A DNA stretch of 64,000 nt, taken from assembly GCA_040218045.1 (NCBI GenBank), contig JAVJQA010000033.1, positions 124,001 through 188,000 on the forward strand, in the 5' to 3' direction. The notes under the pieces were generated by a model that had not been told where the DNA came from, searched no databases, and saw only the letters and a list, made by a program, of their open reading frames with translations. Shown one piece after another: positions 62,573-64,000 of this stretch; positions within the stretch are counted from its first letter, which is position 1, and each line of letters starts with the position of its first letter. Both the position numbers and the translations under genes were made by a program. This DNA is from Marinoscillum sp040218045. Lineage in GTDB: Bacteria > Bacteroidota > Bacteroidia > Cytophagales > Cyclobacteriaceae.

Positions 62573-64000
62573 CTAGTTTAAAAATGCTTTTACTTGTTCG
62601 TAGACTTTAGGCCCGGTATATCCAAATTTCTCATCCAATACACCCGCAGGTGCTGAATAGCCAAAATGATCCAGACCAAAAACTACACCGTCATCGCCCA
62701 CCAACCCTTCAAGGGTCACTGGCAAGCCTGCCGTCAATCCAAATCTTGGCACATTGCCCAAAATCTCTTTTTGATGCTCTTTTGGCTGATCTCTAAATAG
62801 TCCTTCAGAGATTACCGACACTATGTTTACCTCTATACCGTCAGCTTTCAGCAGCTCTGCCGCATCTACCAAAGTTGCTACTTCACTACCATTGGCAATA
62901 AGCGTCACTTTGGCATCAGCCGAAGTTCGCACTCTATATGCACCATTCTTCGCCTGAGAGGCATCAGTATACCTGCTTGCATCTGATGGCAGGTCTTTAA
63001 TACCTTGTCTTGAGAAAATCAAACCTGTTGGTGTCTTCTTATTCTTCAGGGCCATTTCCCAAGCAACAGTCGTCTCAGCAGCATCTGCCGGTCTAAGAGC
63101 CAACAAAGATCTATTGCCCGAGTGGTTTTTAAGTTTTTCCAATAACCTTAGCTGTGCTTCCTGCTCAATTGGCTGGTGCGTAGGGCCGTCCTCTCCTACT
63201 CTGAAGGCATCATGTGTCCACAAATAAATCACGGGAAGCTCCATCAAAGCCGACAAACGTGTAGCCGGTTTTTGGTAATCTGAGAAAATAAAGAAGGTAC
63301 CAATCACTGGAATTACTCCGCCATGGAGCGCCATACCATTGGCCATAGCCGCCATACTAAACTCAGCTACACCCGCGTGGAAGAAGTTTGCATCAAAATA
63401 ATGCGGGCCAAACTGCCTAGATTTTTTCAAGAACCCATCAGTCTTATCCGAATTGGCCAAATCAGCTGAAGCTACAATTAAGTTCTCTACATTTTCTGCG
63501 AGGTAAGCAAGTACCGCAGCTGATGCATCCCGGGATGCAACATTTGCTTTTTGAGGAATCTGAGAAAAATCAATTTCAGGAATATCCCCACTTAAGAATT
63601 GATCCAGTTTACCAGCCAGTTCAGGATTTTTGTTTCTCCACTCTTTTTCTGTCTCCTGCAGTGCTGCAGCCTCTTTGGATTTCTTTTCTAAAATCTCGCT
63701 GTAGAATTTTTTTACATCAGGAAAAGTTGCAAAAGGATCATCGGCACTTGCACCGAGATTAGCCAACGTTTTGTTATAGTCAGCTCCAGTTCCACCAATC
63801 GGCTTTCCGTGTAGCTCCACATAACCTTCATAAGAGTTGCCATCAGCATCCACACAACCTTTCCCCATAATCGTTTTTCCTACGATCAAAGTTGGTTGCT
63901 TCGTTTCAGCCTGAGCTGTCCTCAAAGCAGTTCTTATTTCATCATGATTATGCCCATCTACAGTCACAACTTTCCAACCCCATGCTTCATATTTCTTGGC
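62573..64000 (-). CDS. tkt: transketolase, C-terminal part (cut by window edge)
   Basis: The 3' part (about 475 codons) of a transketolase gene that continues past the right edge. The last visible codons read AKKYEAWGWKVVTVDGHNHDE, the end of the thiamine-diphosphate domain, so no true start lies in the window. The pyrimidine-binding domain is present (ASRDASAAVLAYLAENVENLIVASADL, GMALHGGVIPVIGTFFIFSDYQKPA with the catalytic Glu just before, WTHDAFRVGEDGPTHQPIEQ), as is the C-terminal domain (FGLDHFGYSAPAGVLDEKFG). It forms an operon with transaldolase and works in the non-oxidative pentose-phosphate pathway. Confidence 0.94.
   Translation of the reverse strand, partial: AKKYEAWGWKVVTVDGHNHDEIRTALRTAQAETKQPTLIVGKTIMGKGCVDADGNSYEGYVELHGKPIGGTGADYNKTLANLGASADDPFATFPDVKKFYSEILEKKSKEAAALQETEKEWRNKNPELAGKLDQFLSGDIPEIDFSQIPQKANVASRDASAAVLAYLAENVENLIVASADLANSDKTDGFLKKSRQFGPHYFDANFFHAGVAEFSMAAMANGMALHGGVIPVIGTFFIFSDYQKPATRLSALMELPVIYLWTHDAFRVGEDGPTHQPIEQEAQLRLLEKLKNHSGNRSLLALRPADAAETTVAWEMALKNKKTPTGLIFSRQGIKDLPSDASRYTDASQAKNGAYRVRTSADAKVTLIANGSEVATLVDAAELLKADGIEVNIVSVISEGLFRDQPKEHQKEILGNVPRFGLTAGLPVTLEGLVGDDGVVFGLDHFGYSAPAGVLDEKFGYTGPKVYEQVKAFLN

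Overview
The window looks like a piece of chromosome from a marine or soil gliding-type Bacteroidota (Cytophagales-like). The evidence is a hybrid two-component sensor with AraC output, three secreted proteins with type IX secretion (T9SS) C-terminal sorting domains, an outer-membrane beta-barrel TonB receptor behind a two-component system, a PadR regulator overlapping a FtsX-type ABC permease, signal peptides ending in AQ or GQ, and several TAnnTTTG promoter -7 boxes. No tRNA, rRNA, CRISPR array or complete insertion sequence was found.

Layout. 0.3-1.05 kb: one small secreted-protein gene flanked by structured intergenic elements. 1.1-12.8 kb: a one-protein hybrid sensor/regulator, then an operon of a small Ig-like membrane-tethered protein, a 1,897-residue T9SS adhesin-like protein and a secreted caspase-fold protease. 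13.0-15.1 kb: Crp/Fnr regulator followed by an AhpD-like, PPOX-like and DoxX-like gene cluster. 15.1-15.7 kb: gene-free structured DNA. 15.7-19.1 kb: lipoprotein, small membrane protein, diheme cytochrome c, sulfurtransferase and an unknown protein. 19.2-28.9 kb: ABC-F ATPase, a secreted TPR-CHAT protease next to a NaChBac-like voltage-gated sodium channel, a PQQ-sugar-dehydrogenase-like lipoprotein and an orphan ABC ATPase. 28.9-34.8 kb: accessory island. 34.8-47.6 kb: dCMP deaminase, T9SS protein, PadR/FtsX permease pair, two-component system plus TonB receptor, DEAD-box helicase, and a histidine kinase with a solute-binding sensor domain. 47.8-58.4 kb: a 3,514-residue subtilisin-like T9SS protein. 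58.4-59.7 kb: three small genes. 59.9-64 kb: sodium/sugar symporter, transaldolase and the end of transketolase, a sugar uptake and pentose-phosphate group.

The most notable system is in the accessory island (29.7-33.35 kb). Three single-gene units on the minus strand are separated by 74-163 bp imperfect palindromes. Each unit begins with a GTTR-type heptamer whose exact reverse complement (9-10 bp) sits just after, or inside the end of, its own gene. That is the hallmark of integron gene cassettes, where each cassette's recombination site pairs with its own 5' end rather than with the next cassette. No integrase is in view. A fourth unit with the same signature is the small gene at 402-1047. 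Two tandem arrays lie beside the island: a 22-bp periodic array with a perfect 30-bp palindrome, and a 102-bp higher-order repeat present four times. Elsewhere, 7-bp boxes with an 11-bp period upstream of both the TonB receptor gene and its response-regulator gene predict a small autoregulated circuit.
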